10,037 bases of DNA from Candidatus Cloacimonadota bacterium (lineage in GTDB: Bacteria > Cloacimonadota > Cloacimonadia > Cloacimonadales > WRIO01). Each line of letters opens with the position of its first letter. Within the stretch, counting starts at the first letter, position 1. A model generated the notes under the pieces. The model did not search any database. It was given only the letters and a program-made list of their open reading frames with translations, and was not told where the DNA came from. Location of the stretch: assembly GCA_023230175.1 (NCBI GenBank), contig JALNXV010000105.1, forward strand, positions 1-10,037, read 5' to 3'. The position numbers were made by a program, and so were the translations under genes. Positions 1 through 7,300 of the stretch are shown piece after piece.

Positions 1-414
1 TTTGTCAGTTATTTCAAGGATAAAACAAAAGTTTCTCACGAAGGATATAATGAATCCACCCAATACGCTAAGATCATACTCGTCCCTGATATGGAATTCA
101 TCGACAATGAAGGTGCAGGTAAAAATCCGGGTAATATGAACTTTTTAATGAACTCTATCGACTACCTTTCAAACAATCAAAACCTAATTTCTCTACGTTC
201 AAGAGAAGTTGTTAATAAACCTTTACTGGCTGAAAGATTAGTAAATGTTCAAGATTTAACTCCCGAAGCTGCGGAAAAGAAGCTTGGAAACATTAAAAAC
301 TTTATTAAAATTATTAATATTATCTTGCCTTCTCTGTTATTGGTCGTTTATGGATTAATCAGATACAAAAAAGAAATACAAAGAAGAAAAAGGATTAAAG
401 AAACTTATGAATAA
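1..414 (+). CDS. GldG-family ABC-exporter auxiliary protein, C-terminal part (5' truncated by window)
   Basis: The reading frame is open from base 1, so this is the last 137 codons of a longer gene. It looks like the end of the GldG / 'ABC_transp_aux' family, large periplasmic-facing proteins that accompany a GldA/GldF-type ABC exporter. Fragment residues 37-66 carry the family signature: G-A-G-x-N-P-G-N, then N-F-L-M-N-S-I-D-Y-L, then L-I-S-L-R-S-R-E, followed by K-P-L. A single hydrophobic segment at fragment residues 101-121 (IKIINIILPSLLLVVYGLI) and a very basic tail (KKEIQRRKRIK) place the C terminus as a membrane anchor with a cytoplasmic end. It overlaps the DUF4340 gene by 8 bp, the usual order for this pair. 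GldG was named for gliding, but homologues occur widely in non-gliding bacteria, so motility should not be inferred. The ATPase and permease genes would lie upstream, outside the window. Confidence 0.82.
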   Translation, partial: FVSYFKDKTKVSHEGYNESTQYAKIILVPDMEFIDNEGAGKNPGNMNFLMNSIDYLSNNQNLISLRSREVVNKPLLAERLVNVQDLTPEAAEKKLGNIKNFIKIINIILPSLLLVVYGLIRYKKEIQRRKRIKETYE

Positions 415-1318
415 GAAAAATATAGCTCTATTAGCCCTTTTAATTTTACTCGTAGTAGTATTTATGTTTTCAAGAAAAAAAGAAAATATTGAAAAAAGAA
501 TTAATTTCTTTAAGTTCACTCCTGAAAACATTCATTCCTTCGATATATTAACATCAGACGATACTTTAAAAATTGAACTTGTTGATTCAAAATGGCAAAT
601 TTCAAAACCTCTCATTGCTCCGGTAAAAGATAACCAAATAAATCGCTTTCTTAATGACTTTATCAAAGTCGAAACATCTAATATCCCTATTTCTGAATCA
701 ATTAACAGACAAACATTCTATAATGTCAATGATTCAACCGGAACAATAATAAATATCTACGGACAAAATCAAAAACTTCTCCAAAAAGTTCTCTACGGAA
801 AAAGCAATAACTATAACTACGCTTACCTAAGAAAATACAATGATAATAAAATCTATCAGATAAATAACTTACAATCTGTCATTACCCCTTCTGCCAAAAC
901 TTGGCGTGAAGACAAGATATTAAATATCATCGAAAGTGATATTAATTCTATTTCAATAGTAAATAATCAAGACTCATTTGAACTAATTCAAAATGAGCTA
1001 TACTGGAATCTTAGTTATGCTGACTCAGTTCAAACAATAGAAAATTCCAACAAGACATTTTCCACATTTAAAAACTCTCTATTAAACTTAAGATCAAGTA
1101 ATTTTGTTGACAATCAATACGATGAATATAAAGACAAATTTGACCAAACCACTCACGAAATCATCATTAATCTTAAGAATGAAGATAAAATACAGCTAAA
1201 AGCAATCTCATTAAGCGATACTGAATACCTCCTAATGAGAAATAATGAACAACATACATTGTACAAACTCAATAAATATCAATTTGAACAACTTTTCATA
1301 ACTCCTGATAAATTATGA
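407..1318 (+). CDS. DUF4340 domain-containing membrane-anchored protein
   Basis: This 303-residue protein has one N-terminal membrane anchor (residues 5-21, IALLALLILLVVVFMF) with KK on the cytoplasmic side, so the rest should face the periplasm. The DUF4340 pattern is visible: a W-Q-I-S-K-P block at 63-68 followed by D-N-Q-I-N-R-F-L, a tyrosine-rich 'YAYLRKY...IYQI' strand at 138-152, and the T-W-R-E-D-K-I-L signature at 165-172, followed by a second repeat beginning near 180. DUF4340 proteins sit next to GldG-type proteins and are thought to be accessory parts of the same ABC export system; their biochemical role is unknown. The start ATG lies inside the upstream gene (ATGAATAA overlap). 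The nearest Shine-Dalgarno-like AAGGA (390-394) is about 12 nt away, so translational coupling to the upstream gene probably matters. It is at the shorter end for the family. A terminator follows 19 bp after the stop. Confidence 0.8.
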   Translation: MNKKNIALLALLILLVVVFMFSRKKENIEKRINFFKFTPENIHSFDILTSDDTLKIELVDSKWQISKPLIAPVKDNQINRFLNDFIKVETSNIPISESINRQTFYNVNDSTGTIINIYGQNQKLLQKVLYGKSNNYNYAYLRKYNDNKIYQINNLQSVITPSAKTWREDKILNIIESDINSISIVNNQDSFELIQNELYWNLSYADSVQTIENSNKTFSTFKNSLLNLRSSNFVDNQYDEYKDKFDQTTHEIIINLKNEDKIQLKAISLSDTEYLLMRNNEQHTLYKLNKYQFEQLFITPDKL

Positions 1319-1336
1319 TAATTCATCAATTCACTT

Positions 1337-1369
1337 GGAGACATTCTTTTTTGAATGTCTCCATTTTTT
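1337..1369 (+). terminator. Rho-independent terminator closing the GldG-DUF4340 unit
   Basis: A perfect 10-bp stem (GGAGACATTC / GAATGTCTCC) with a TTTTTT loop is followed directly by ATTTTTTG. It begins 19 bp after the DUF4340 stop codon, as expected for the end of that operon. The reading frame that starts at 1315 runs through this hairpin, which shows that its first residues are not real coding sequence. Confidence 0.9.
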
Positions 1370-1398
1370 GTTACCCGAATATCGTTACTTGTACATTA

Positions 1399-1821
1399 AT
1401 GAAAAGCAAGAATTATTTAGGAGATTTTTTCGACGAAAAAAAGCACAAAAAAGGATATTGTAAAGGAATAACAACAACTACCGGAAAACTTGCAGTTATA
1501 TATTATACTATGTTAAAAACGAAAGATCCTTATAATAATTTAGGTAAACAATACAGAGCTTTTAATGCAGAAGATTTATCAAGGAGTGATGTTTCTGCTG
1601 ATGCTAAAAAGGATTTTATAGGAATTGGACTAAAAACTTTCTTGAGAGGCAATGACAAAACATTTCAGAAAATTGCTGAATTTAATGCTGATAGGAAGAT
1701 TTATAAAGATTTATCTTCATATGAATTAGTTAAAAAAATTTCGGAATTAAGAAATAATAGAATTGATTTTACAGAAAAGTTACATGGCCTTAACCAATTA
1801 ATATATCAAAGAAAGAATTGA
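1399..1821 (+). pseudogene. IS110-like transposase, C-terminal remnant
   Basis: From the ATG at 1399 the frame encodes 140 residues. The first ~50 resemble the extreme C terminus of IS110-family (DEDD/Tnp_20) transposases: K-S-K-N-Y-L-G-D-F-F (2-11), a K-K-G-Y-C-K-G-I-T-T-T-T-G-K-L-A stretch matching the usual 'kkGykkAivAtArKLa', then I-Y-Y-T-M-L-K-T-K-D-P-Y-N-N-L-G-x-x-Y matching 'iiYhMLk...PY..LG..Y'. The catalytic DEDD RNase-H part and most of the serine-bearing Tnp_20 domain are missing. No ribosome-binding site precedes 1399, and the in-frame extension back to 1315 crosses a terminator. The last ~85 residues (basic, ending in ...LYQRKN-type sequence, LIYQRKN) are longer than a normal IS110 tail and I do not recognise them; they could be drifted tail or a join to other sequence. 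The remnant call is inferred from motif resemblance. The alternative is an uncharacterised small basic protein. Confidence 0.5.
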
Positions 1822-1865
1822 AAAACCTTCAAGTACAATTCTTGAGTATATTATATAATAATAAT

Positions 1866-2107
1866 TTATATAATTACCCTCACCTGTTCAAAAACCTGTT
1901 TCATAAGTTCTGTATCTTTTTTGCAGTAACTACAATATCATTAAAATTATCATACATTTATCCTAACTTCATAGGTTCGGTTTCTTGTTTGAACCTTTTA
2001 GCTCTTTCCTGCATAATATACCATTTAAGTTCATACTCCGACATATCCTCATTTGACTTAGCGTTTAATGACACAACAAGTAATATCAGCATTATGACCT
2101 TTTTCAT
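1866..2107 (-). pseudogene. Broken small secreted-protein gene (in-frame stop plus frameshift)
   Basis: On the minus strand an ATG at 2107, five bases after a good AAAGGAAG ribosome-binding site, opens a 49-codon frame (stop TAA at 1958-1960). It begins with a convincing signal peptide, MKKVIMLILLVVSLNA, then a charged amphipathic stretch with D-M-S-E-Y-E-L-K-W-Y and Q-E-R-A-K-R-F-K. The same frame resumes immediately after the stop (MYDNFNDIVVTAKK, from 1957). Adding one A at the A6 run near 1917 would join a further KKDTELMKQVFEQVRVII ending at 1866. Repairing the single stop and the 1-nt slip would give a protein of about 80 residues. I read this as a recently inactivated gene, or as homopolymer sequencing error plus a point mutation. 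The alternative is that the 49-residue secreted peptide is itself the functional product. I do not recognise the family. It faces the transposase remnant, tail to tail. Confidence 0.45.
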
Positions 2108-2247
2108 CTTGCTTCCTTTCAATTTGGCGTTTAGTTGAAAATTTTTATTTAATATAATGCTTATTTTTAGATATAACAGGATAGAATACTCTTATCAATA
2201 AAAATAATGATATTTTAAAATATAAATCTCTCTTACGCAATATTCAT

Positions 2248-2270
2248 ATCTCGATCATCCTGATCGAGAT
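2248..2270. repeat. Perfect 10-bp inverted repeat with TCC/GGA loop (REP-like)
   Basis: ATCTCGATCA and TGATCGAGAT form a perfect 10-bp stem around a 3-nt loop TCC (GGA on the other strand). There is no T run on either side, so a terminator is unlikely. The core CATCCTGA (2256-2263) recurs at 9789 and 9884, and the sequence just downstream (ATCGAGCCAGAAGCTT, 2278-2293) resembles ATCGTAGCCACAGGTT at 9911-9926. This links the hairpin to the repeat family at the right end of the window. Confidence 0.75.
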
Positions 2271-2381
2271 TATCATTATCGAGCCAGAAGCTTGATGTAC
2301 AAAAAAACAACTCATCAATCATTTATACCATAGGTGTCAACCTTAAATAATCGGGTGCGTGAGAGGCTGTCTTAAAACTAC

Positions 2382-2408
2382 TGTTGTGCGAGCATCCTTG
2401 CTTGCACT
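2382..2408 (+). repeat. Dispersed 27-bp palindromic repeat, copy 1
   Basis: The arms GTGCGAGCA and TGCTTGCAC surround a TCCT loop (2386-2407). One arm position is G-T, which becomes a G-U wobble in RNA read from this strand. The 27-bp stretch is identical to 8401-8427, and 26 bp of it are identical, inverted, to 4184-4209. This copy lies inside the inverted-repeat element. Confidence 0.85.
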
Positions 2409-2446
2409 CAAAACCATAAGTGATAGATATTCAATATTTTATAAAA

Positions 2447-2467
2447 CTACAAGCTGGAAGCTTGTAG
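2447..2467. repeat. 9-bp perfect hairpin with GGA loop
   Basis: CTACAAGCT and AGCTTGTAG pair perfectly around a GGA triloop. It sits in the right half of the inverted-repeat element, 40 bp from the dispersed palindrome, whose loop (TCCT) is complementary to GGA. No T run follows, so it does not look like a terminator. Confidence 0.75.
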
Positions 2468-2677
2468 AACTTTTCTGCATTTTGGGACAGCCTCTTCAAT
2501 CCGTAAAATAAATGATTGTCTCCCAAAATATTTCCTCATCTATTCCCCATTTTAAAAAATGTGGCTAAGATTTTATTTAACAGAAAGTTACGTAGAGACT
2601 TATTCCGACTATAAATCTTGTATAAATTCTTTCAAAGCTTGCAAAAACTAAAGATTACATATTAGAGCAAAAATAGA

Positions 2678-2705
2678 TTGACAATTTTATTTTTTTATTT
2701 ATACT
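2678..2705 (+). promoter_or_regulatory. Sigma-70-type promoter of the OpuAC-DUF3332 operon
   Basis: A consensus -35 TTGACA (2678-2683), a 16-bp spacer and a -10 TATACT (2700-2705, five of six consensus bases) are followed by the start codon at 2739. This predicts a leader of about 27 nt. The ribosome-binding site AAGGA (2728-2732) is 6 nt before the ATG. Confidence 0.75.
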
Positions 2706-2738
2706 TGAAAGTAATAAATAAATAATTAAGGATTTATA

Positions 2739-3593
2739 ATGAAAAAAATAATTTATTCAATAATATTAATCAGCTTGTTCTTACTAATGTCTTGCGAGAA
2801 AAAAGAAACGACAACAATCATCAGAATCGGACACTCAGAATATAACTTTGATACAGCAATAGCTTATGTAATTAAAGGAGTGTTGGATCAACAAGAAAGT
2901 CTTTCTGTAGAATTATACAAACTTGCAGATTCAACTATGTTCAGAACTCTTGCAAAAAATGAAATAGATATAGCAATTTCTGCATGGCTACCAAATACTC
3001 ATTCAGAATATATTAAAAAATATCCTTATGAAATTCATGATTTAGGCATTATTCACGATAGTTTAGGATTATATATAGCTGTACCTGACTATGCACCATT
3101 TAACTCAATTGAAGAACTCCATAAATACTCAAATCTACTTGATAATAAAATAATCATCCCTGATAATCAAAATGCTATCTATTCATTAGGCAAAGATATA
3201 ATTGAAGACTATAATCTCAAAGATTTTTCTCTCTACGAAATGAGTTGGGATGACATCACTAAACACATTGAAAAATCACTAAACCAAACAAGTGGTTTCG
3301 CAGTAATATCAATCAGACCTCACTATATCTACCATAGATATAACATCAAATCTTTAACTGATCCAAAAAATAGTTTTGGAGAATTTGAATATGCCTCCAT
3401 TTATTCAAACAGTCTATTTATTGAAAATACTCCAAGTATAACAAATTTTTTAGCTAATATGAAATTTTCAAAAGATGATTTAGAATTTATTATGGACTTA
3501 AACCAAACCCTCGGCACTGAACCTTATGAAAACGCTATGAGATGGATTGAACAAAATAACATAAAAATTAACCAATGGTTAATAAATAACTAA
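2739..3593 (+). CDS. Glycine betaine/proline-betaine-type ABC transporter substrate-binding lipoprotein (OpuAC family)
   Basis: This 284-residue protein has a lipoprotein signal with lipobox L-M-S-C (16-19), so it should be lipid-anchored outside the inner membrane. The rest follows the OpuAC fold (PF04069), which binds quaternary amines such as glycine betaine for an ABC importer. Visible signatures are D-I-A-I-S-A-W-L-P-N-T-H (77-88; W83 is the expected ligand-box tryptophan), G-L-Y-I-A-V-P-D-Y (110-118), I-R-P-H-Y-I-Y-H-R-Y (192-201) followed by L-x-D-P-K (206-210), and a C-terminal A-M-R-W-I-E-Q-N segment. Length is normal. The block at 193-196 reads R-P-H-Y where relatives usually have W-x-PH-W, so two aromatic positions differ and the ligand may not be classical glycine betaine. 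No OpuA ATPase or permease is adjacent, so it is an orphan here. It is the first gene of a two-gene operon. The start is supported by AAGGA 6 nt upstream. The family assignment is firm; the ligand is uncertain. Confidence 0.85.
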   Translation: MKKIIYSIILISLFLLMSCEKKETTTIIRIGHSEYNFDTAIAYVIKGVLDQQESLSVELYKLADSTMFRTLAKNEIDIAISAWLPNTHSEYIKKYPYEIHDLGIIHDSLGLYIAVPDYAPFNSIEELHKYSNLLDNKIIIPDNQNAIYSLGKDIIEDYNLKDFSLYEMSWDDITKHIEKSLNQTSGFAVISIRPHYIYHRYNIKSLTDPKNSFGEFEYASIYSNSLFIENTPSITNFLANMKFSKDDLEFIMDLNQTLGTEPYENAMRWIEQNNIKINQWLINN

Positions 3594-3604
3594 AGGAGGT
3601 CAAA

Positions 3605-4108
3605 ATGAAAAAATCAATTTTGACAATATTAATCATATCATTGCTAAGCCTCAGTATTAGCGGATGCTTTGGCTCATTCAAGTTAGTAGGTTCCGTTTAC
3701 GATTTTAACAAAGGCATTGACAACAAATTTGTCAAATCTTTTGTTATGTGGATATTCTATATCGTTCCCGTTTACGAACTCGCAACATTAGGCGATGTAA
3801 TCTTATTAAACGTTATCGAATTCTGGACAGATAAAAACCCAATGGCTATGGAAGAAGGACAAAGCGAAACTCATTATTACGCTATTGAAGACAAAAATTA
3901 TGAAGTAATAATGACAAAAAACCGCTTTGATATTAAAGATTCAGACACCCAAAAACACCAAATGACCTTACTATTTGATGAAAACTCTAATTGTTGGTTC
4001 GCTGAAAAAGATGGAGTAGCTTACAAAATAACTGAACAAGATGAACAACATATTAAACTTTTCCATCCAAATGGTGAGCTTTTACTAACTAAAAATATTA
4101 ACGAATAG
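3605..4108 (+). CDS. DUF3332 family lipoprotein
   Basis: This 167-residue protein starts with a lipoprotein signal (lipobox I-S-G-C, 18-21). It matches the DUF3332 pattern: C-F-G-S-F-K-L right after the lipid-modified cysteine, V-Y-D-F-N-K, a hydrophobic segment K-S-F-V-M-W-I-F-Y-I-V-P-V-Y (44-57), then L-L-N-V-I-E-F-W-T (67-75). The C-terminal half (about 85-167) is hydrophilic and looks like a small beta-rich domain ending in HPNGELLLTKN. DUF3332 proteins are small envelope lipoproteins of unknown function. The start is fixed by a near-perfect AAAGGAGGT ribosome-binding site (3592-3600) that overlaps the stop of the upstream gene. The 11-nt gap means it is cotranscribed with the OpuAC-type lipoprotein. 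That pairing suggests a shared envelope or stress context but gives no mechanism. Confidence 0.82.
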   Translation: MKKSILTILIISLLSLSISGCFGSFKLVGSVYDFNKGIDNKFVKSFVMWIFYIVPVYELATLGDVILLNVIEFWTDKNPMAMEEGQSETHYYAIEDKNYEVIMTKNRFDIKDSDTQKHQMTLLFDENSNCWFAEKDGVAYKITEQDEQHIKLFHPNGELLLTKNINE

Positions 4109-4183
4109 AAGAGCAAAGGTTATTGTTCGATACACACCCTGCTTGATGTTTAATAATATTTGAAATATGATTACTTAATTTTC

Positions 4184-4278
4184 GTGCAAGCAAGGATGCT
4201 CGCACAACAAATACAAGAGCAAGCAAGGGGACTTACACAACAAATCAAAGTGCAAGCAAGGATGCTCACATAACAAAA
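4184..4278. repeat. Three tandem 33-bp units of the dispersed palindrome
   Basis: Three units begin at 4184, 4217 and 4250 with an exact 33-bp period. Each starts G(T/A)GCAAGCAAGG and ends with ACAACAAA or ATAACAAA. Unit 1 is the inverse of the repeat at 2382 and 8401 over 26 bp. Unit 3 differs from it at two positions. Unit 2 has lost the palindrome (GGGGACTTAC instead of GGATGCTCGC). The array sits between the convergent genes, downstream of the DUF3332 gene. There are no spacers, so it is not a CRISPR array. Confidence 0.85.
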
Positions 4279-4292
4279 TTTTCAACATAATA

Positions 4293-4319
4293 AAGAGGCA
4301 GGCTCAACACCTGCCTCTT
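4293..4319. terminator. Hairpin terminator between convergent genes
   Basis: AAGAGGCAGG and CCTGCCTCTT form a perfect 10-bp stem around a 7-nt loop, 14 bp beyond the stop codon of the large minus-strand gene. On the minus strand it is followed by TATTATGTTG and then AAAATTTTG, on the plus strand by AATATTAC. Neither is a clean U tract, but position and GC-rich stem suggest termination, mainly for the minus-strand gene and possibly in both directions. Confidence 0.7.
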
Positions 4320-4333
4320 AATATTACTAATAC

Positions 4334-7300
4334 TTATTTTATTAAACTTATTTTCTTAATTTGACGACTATATCCCTTAGGAGATACTGATATAAAATAG
4401 ATACCTGATGCACAAGATTTATTGTTATGATCTGTACCTGTCCAAGATAAAATATGATTTCCTTTTTCTAAAATACCTTTATTTAGTGTTTTTACTTTTT
4501 GACCTTTTATATTATATATCGCTACATCAACTTGTGTTGCTTTGTTAATATTAAAAGAAATATTTGTTGTAGGATTAAAAGGATTAGGATATACAGAGAA
4601 GGATAAAGGAGTTACAGCAACATCAGTTTCATCGGTTAAGAATTCATTGACTATTCTAACATAACCTGTAAGAGTTGTTTCTTGAGGTGTAATAATATGC
4701 TCTGTATATTCAGTAAATTGATATTCATTCTCTCCAAGAATTAATACAATTTGATAATTTAATTCTGTATCAGGATAATCAGCAGTTAATTTAAATGAGT
4801 CTAAATTTGGTAATTCCATAGTAAAAGGATATTCAACAAACTGAGCTTCTGTTGTTGATAACTTATTTGTACTTAATCTATTATATCTTGTATCCGAGGT
4901 AGTATTTTCATTCATAAAGAAAGACATATTATTAGGTAAAGCTATTGGTTCCGGTTGGTTACCGGAAATACTTATTATATCCTCGGCATCAGCTTTTACA
5001 CAAGATAAGATAATCTCATCCATAATATTCTGTGTCTCTAATGATTTAGCTGTTAAAATACCCTGCCAATAATAAGGAGAATTATTAATTGGTAAATTTT
5101 GTTTATAAGGTAAAAACTGTACTATCATATTATCGGTAGAATTAATATTTGCATATATAAAAAATGCTTCTCCCGGATAAACCATATCAGTTTCCACATA
5201 TAAACCTTCTCTTATAACTCTTACTTTTGGCATCAAAACATCTTGTTGATACAGCTCACCGTAAGAATAAGCTTGGTTATTCATAATAAAATCAAGATCT
5301 TTAATATTAAAAGGTCTTAAATGAGGATTTGGGATAAAATTCCATCCACTAAAAATTGATTTATTGAAGACATTCCGCTGGATATTATTTTCAAAAGATG
5401 CTGAATATGCTTGATTTGAATTTAAATAATAAGCATTACCAAAAGCTATTTCTTCAGTTTCTTGCCATTCATCTGACGTAAACATAAACAAACTTGCATC
5501 AGAAAGTATCTCAGTTACATCAAAGGGATTTGCCGGGAATGGATGTGCAATAAAATTGTTTCCTTCATTATATGAAATAGTTGTCGAAGCAGGGATTATT
5601 CCTATTGGAGCATTACTCTTATACCTAATGACTTCTCCATCTGTACAATATGCATCAACAACAAAATATGCATTATGAATAGTGATATCATCAGGAATAT
5701 TAAACGTTTGAGCTTGATCAGTATATTCAAAATTATCATTTACTAACAAACTATCTGTTTCAGAAACTATTGATATTTTACAATAATCAAGCAATCCCGG
5801 ATATGAAGAGGATAAAGTATAACTAAGGTTATCTCCGGCTTTATAGATTCGATTTGTAAGTGTTGAGATTTGTACAACAGGCTGTACATTACCGATATAT
5901 AACCAAAATTCTTTATAATTTGTATTTGAAACAGTAAAACTATGTTCTCCTTCTAACAAATTTGTATATGAACTATTAGACTGTTCAACTAAAATTACTT
6001 TTTCTGAATTTCTCTCTTGATTTCCTGTCAGACTTATCTTTAAACTATTCTGATTTGATTTAACTCTAACTCTGTAACGCTTAAACTCAATATTAGCATC
6101 ATAACTACCAAAAATTTCTCTTGATAAACTTATGCCATAGCCATTATTCCATGTTGATTCATAAGCAATAATTTGAACATACTGAGGAGGCAAGGTTCCA
6201 CTTTTAACTACATCATAAAAAGTATCTTGACCATCAGAAGCAAAAGGGCTATTTCCAACCCATAAAGTATCACTTATAGTGCCGGCAGTATTTTGTAAAA
6301 CAACGGCATAGGTAGGTCTTGGCGAACTATATCCCGGTTGATAAAAAATTGTTTCATTCATATCTGTATCAACCATTGCAATTTTATAAACATAATTAAC
6401 AAAATTATCTACAGTATCATCAATAAAGTTAAAAGTTTGATTATTAGAACTTTTCAATAATTCAGGATTACTTTCCCAATCTGCAATCATTACATAATCT
6501 TGATCTTCAGTAGCTCTATAAACTCTGTAACCTAAGATAGTATATTGATAAGTTGCAGACCAAGTTAAATAACTTTTAGCATCAATACTTCTACAATTAT
6601 AATTACTTATATTAGCAGGTCCTAAAGATACTTGTATAGTTTCAGAAAAATCTGAATAATTATCATTATAATCCCTTGCTCTAATCTTTAAATAATAAGT
6701 TGTACTTGGAAGTAAACCGTTAATTGTAGTAGTAGTGAATTTTGAAGAAGCTAATTTACTATCAATATTTCTGTCGTGAATATTATATTCTGCAAAATCT
6801 TCTGATTCAGAAAAATGTATCTCATAAGACATAAAATCATATTGATCAATAGCATCCCATGTAAGCGACATTCTTGAATATTCTTGACTTAACAAAGAAA
6901 AATTCAGAGGAACATCAGGTACTAATCCATCATCAAGTTCTAAAGCTTCAAATAAAACCGGTTTCATCAAATCTACCCAACGGCCATAATATTCAAGAGT
7001 TCTATCAAATCGTGTATCCATATTAAATGTATTAGTTGATAAATCATATCCATAAAACCAATGATAATTATTTGTATTTTGAGGATATGCATTAGGTAAT
7101 TCGTCAAATTCTATATGAAAAAAATTATCCACAACATCATAATTACTTATGTCTTGATGTGTATAAAAATATTGAACACTTTGACTATATCCCGGCAAAG
7201 AAACCATATTATTTACAGGAAAATATTCTTCTCCATTATCATAATAAAAAGGTTCTTGTGTTTCATCATAATATACCGTATAAAAATCATTTATATAAAC

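Larger units (their letters stand above)
2361..2496. mobile_element. MITE-like element with 16-17 bp terminal inverted repeats and two internal hairpins
   Basis: The left end AGAGGCTGTC-TT-AAAA (2362-2377) and the right end TTTT-GG-GACAGCCTCT (2480-2495) are inverted copies differing at two bases. In RNA those two are G-U pairs, so the whole outer stem can pair. GAGGCTGTC..AAAA ends are typical of several insertion-sequence families, notably IS1182- and IS5-like elements. No transposase lies between the ends and I see no clear target-site duplication. Inside sit a copy of the dispersed palindrome (2382-2408) and a 9-bp hairpin (2447-2467). I infer a non-autonomous element or a structured RNA; nothing shows recent mobility. 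Confidence 0.6.
2108..2677. other. Gene-free intergenic stretch with structured repeats
   Basis: No convincing gene is present over about 570 bases. The stretch contains the upstream region of the broken minus-strand gene (2108-2220), the 10-bp hairpin at 2248-2270, the inverted-repeat element at 2361-2496, and plain AT-rich DNA from 2497 up to the promoter at 2678, in which I see nothing specific. Confidence 0.7.

Noticed and set aside
1..1318. Evidence for gliding motility
   Set aside because: GldG and DUF4340 homologues are widespread in non-gliding bacteria and no other gliding genes are in the window.
1315..1398. N-terminal extension of the transposase remnant, starting with ATGA overlap to the DUF4340 stop
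   Set aside because: The ATG overlap looks like translational coupling, but the segment is encoded by a perfect terminator hairpin plus U tract, so it is not real coding sequence.
1818..2138. Plus-strand open frame of 106 codons
   Set aside because: It has no ribosome-binding site, an implausible composition (leucine/serine/phenylalanine-rich without domain logic), and lies antisense to a minus-strand frame with a good ribosome-binding site and signal peptide.
2361..2496. Target-site duplication flanking the inverted-repeat element
   Set aside because: The flanks (GTGCGTG on the left, TCAATCC on the right) show no direct repeat, so recent insertion cannot be demonstrated.
2559..2651. 30-codon plus-strand frame starting MWLRFYLTES
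   Set aside because: It lacks a ribosome-binding site and any recognisable features, and is short enough to be chance.
4184..4278. CRISPR-like array
   Set aside because: The 33-bp units abut with no spacers, the units decay rapidly, and there are no cas genes; single copies occur elsewhere in the window.
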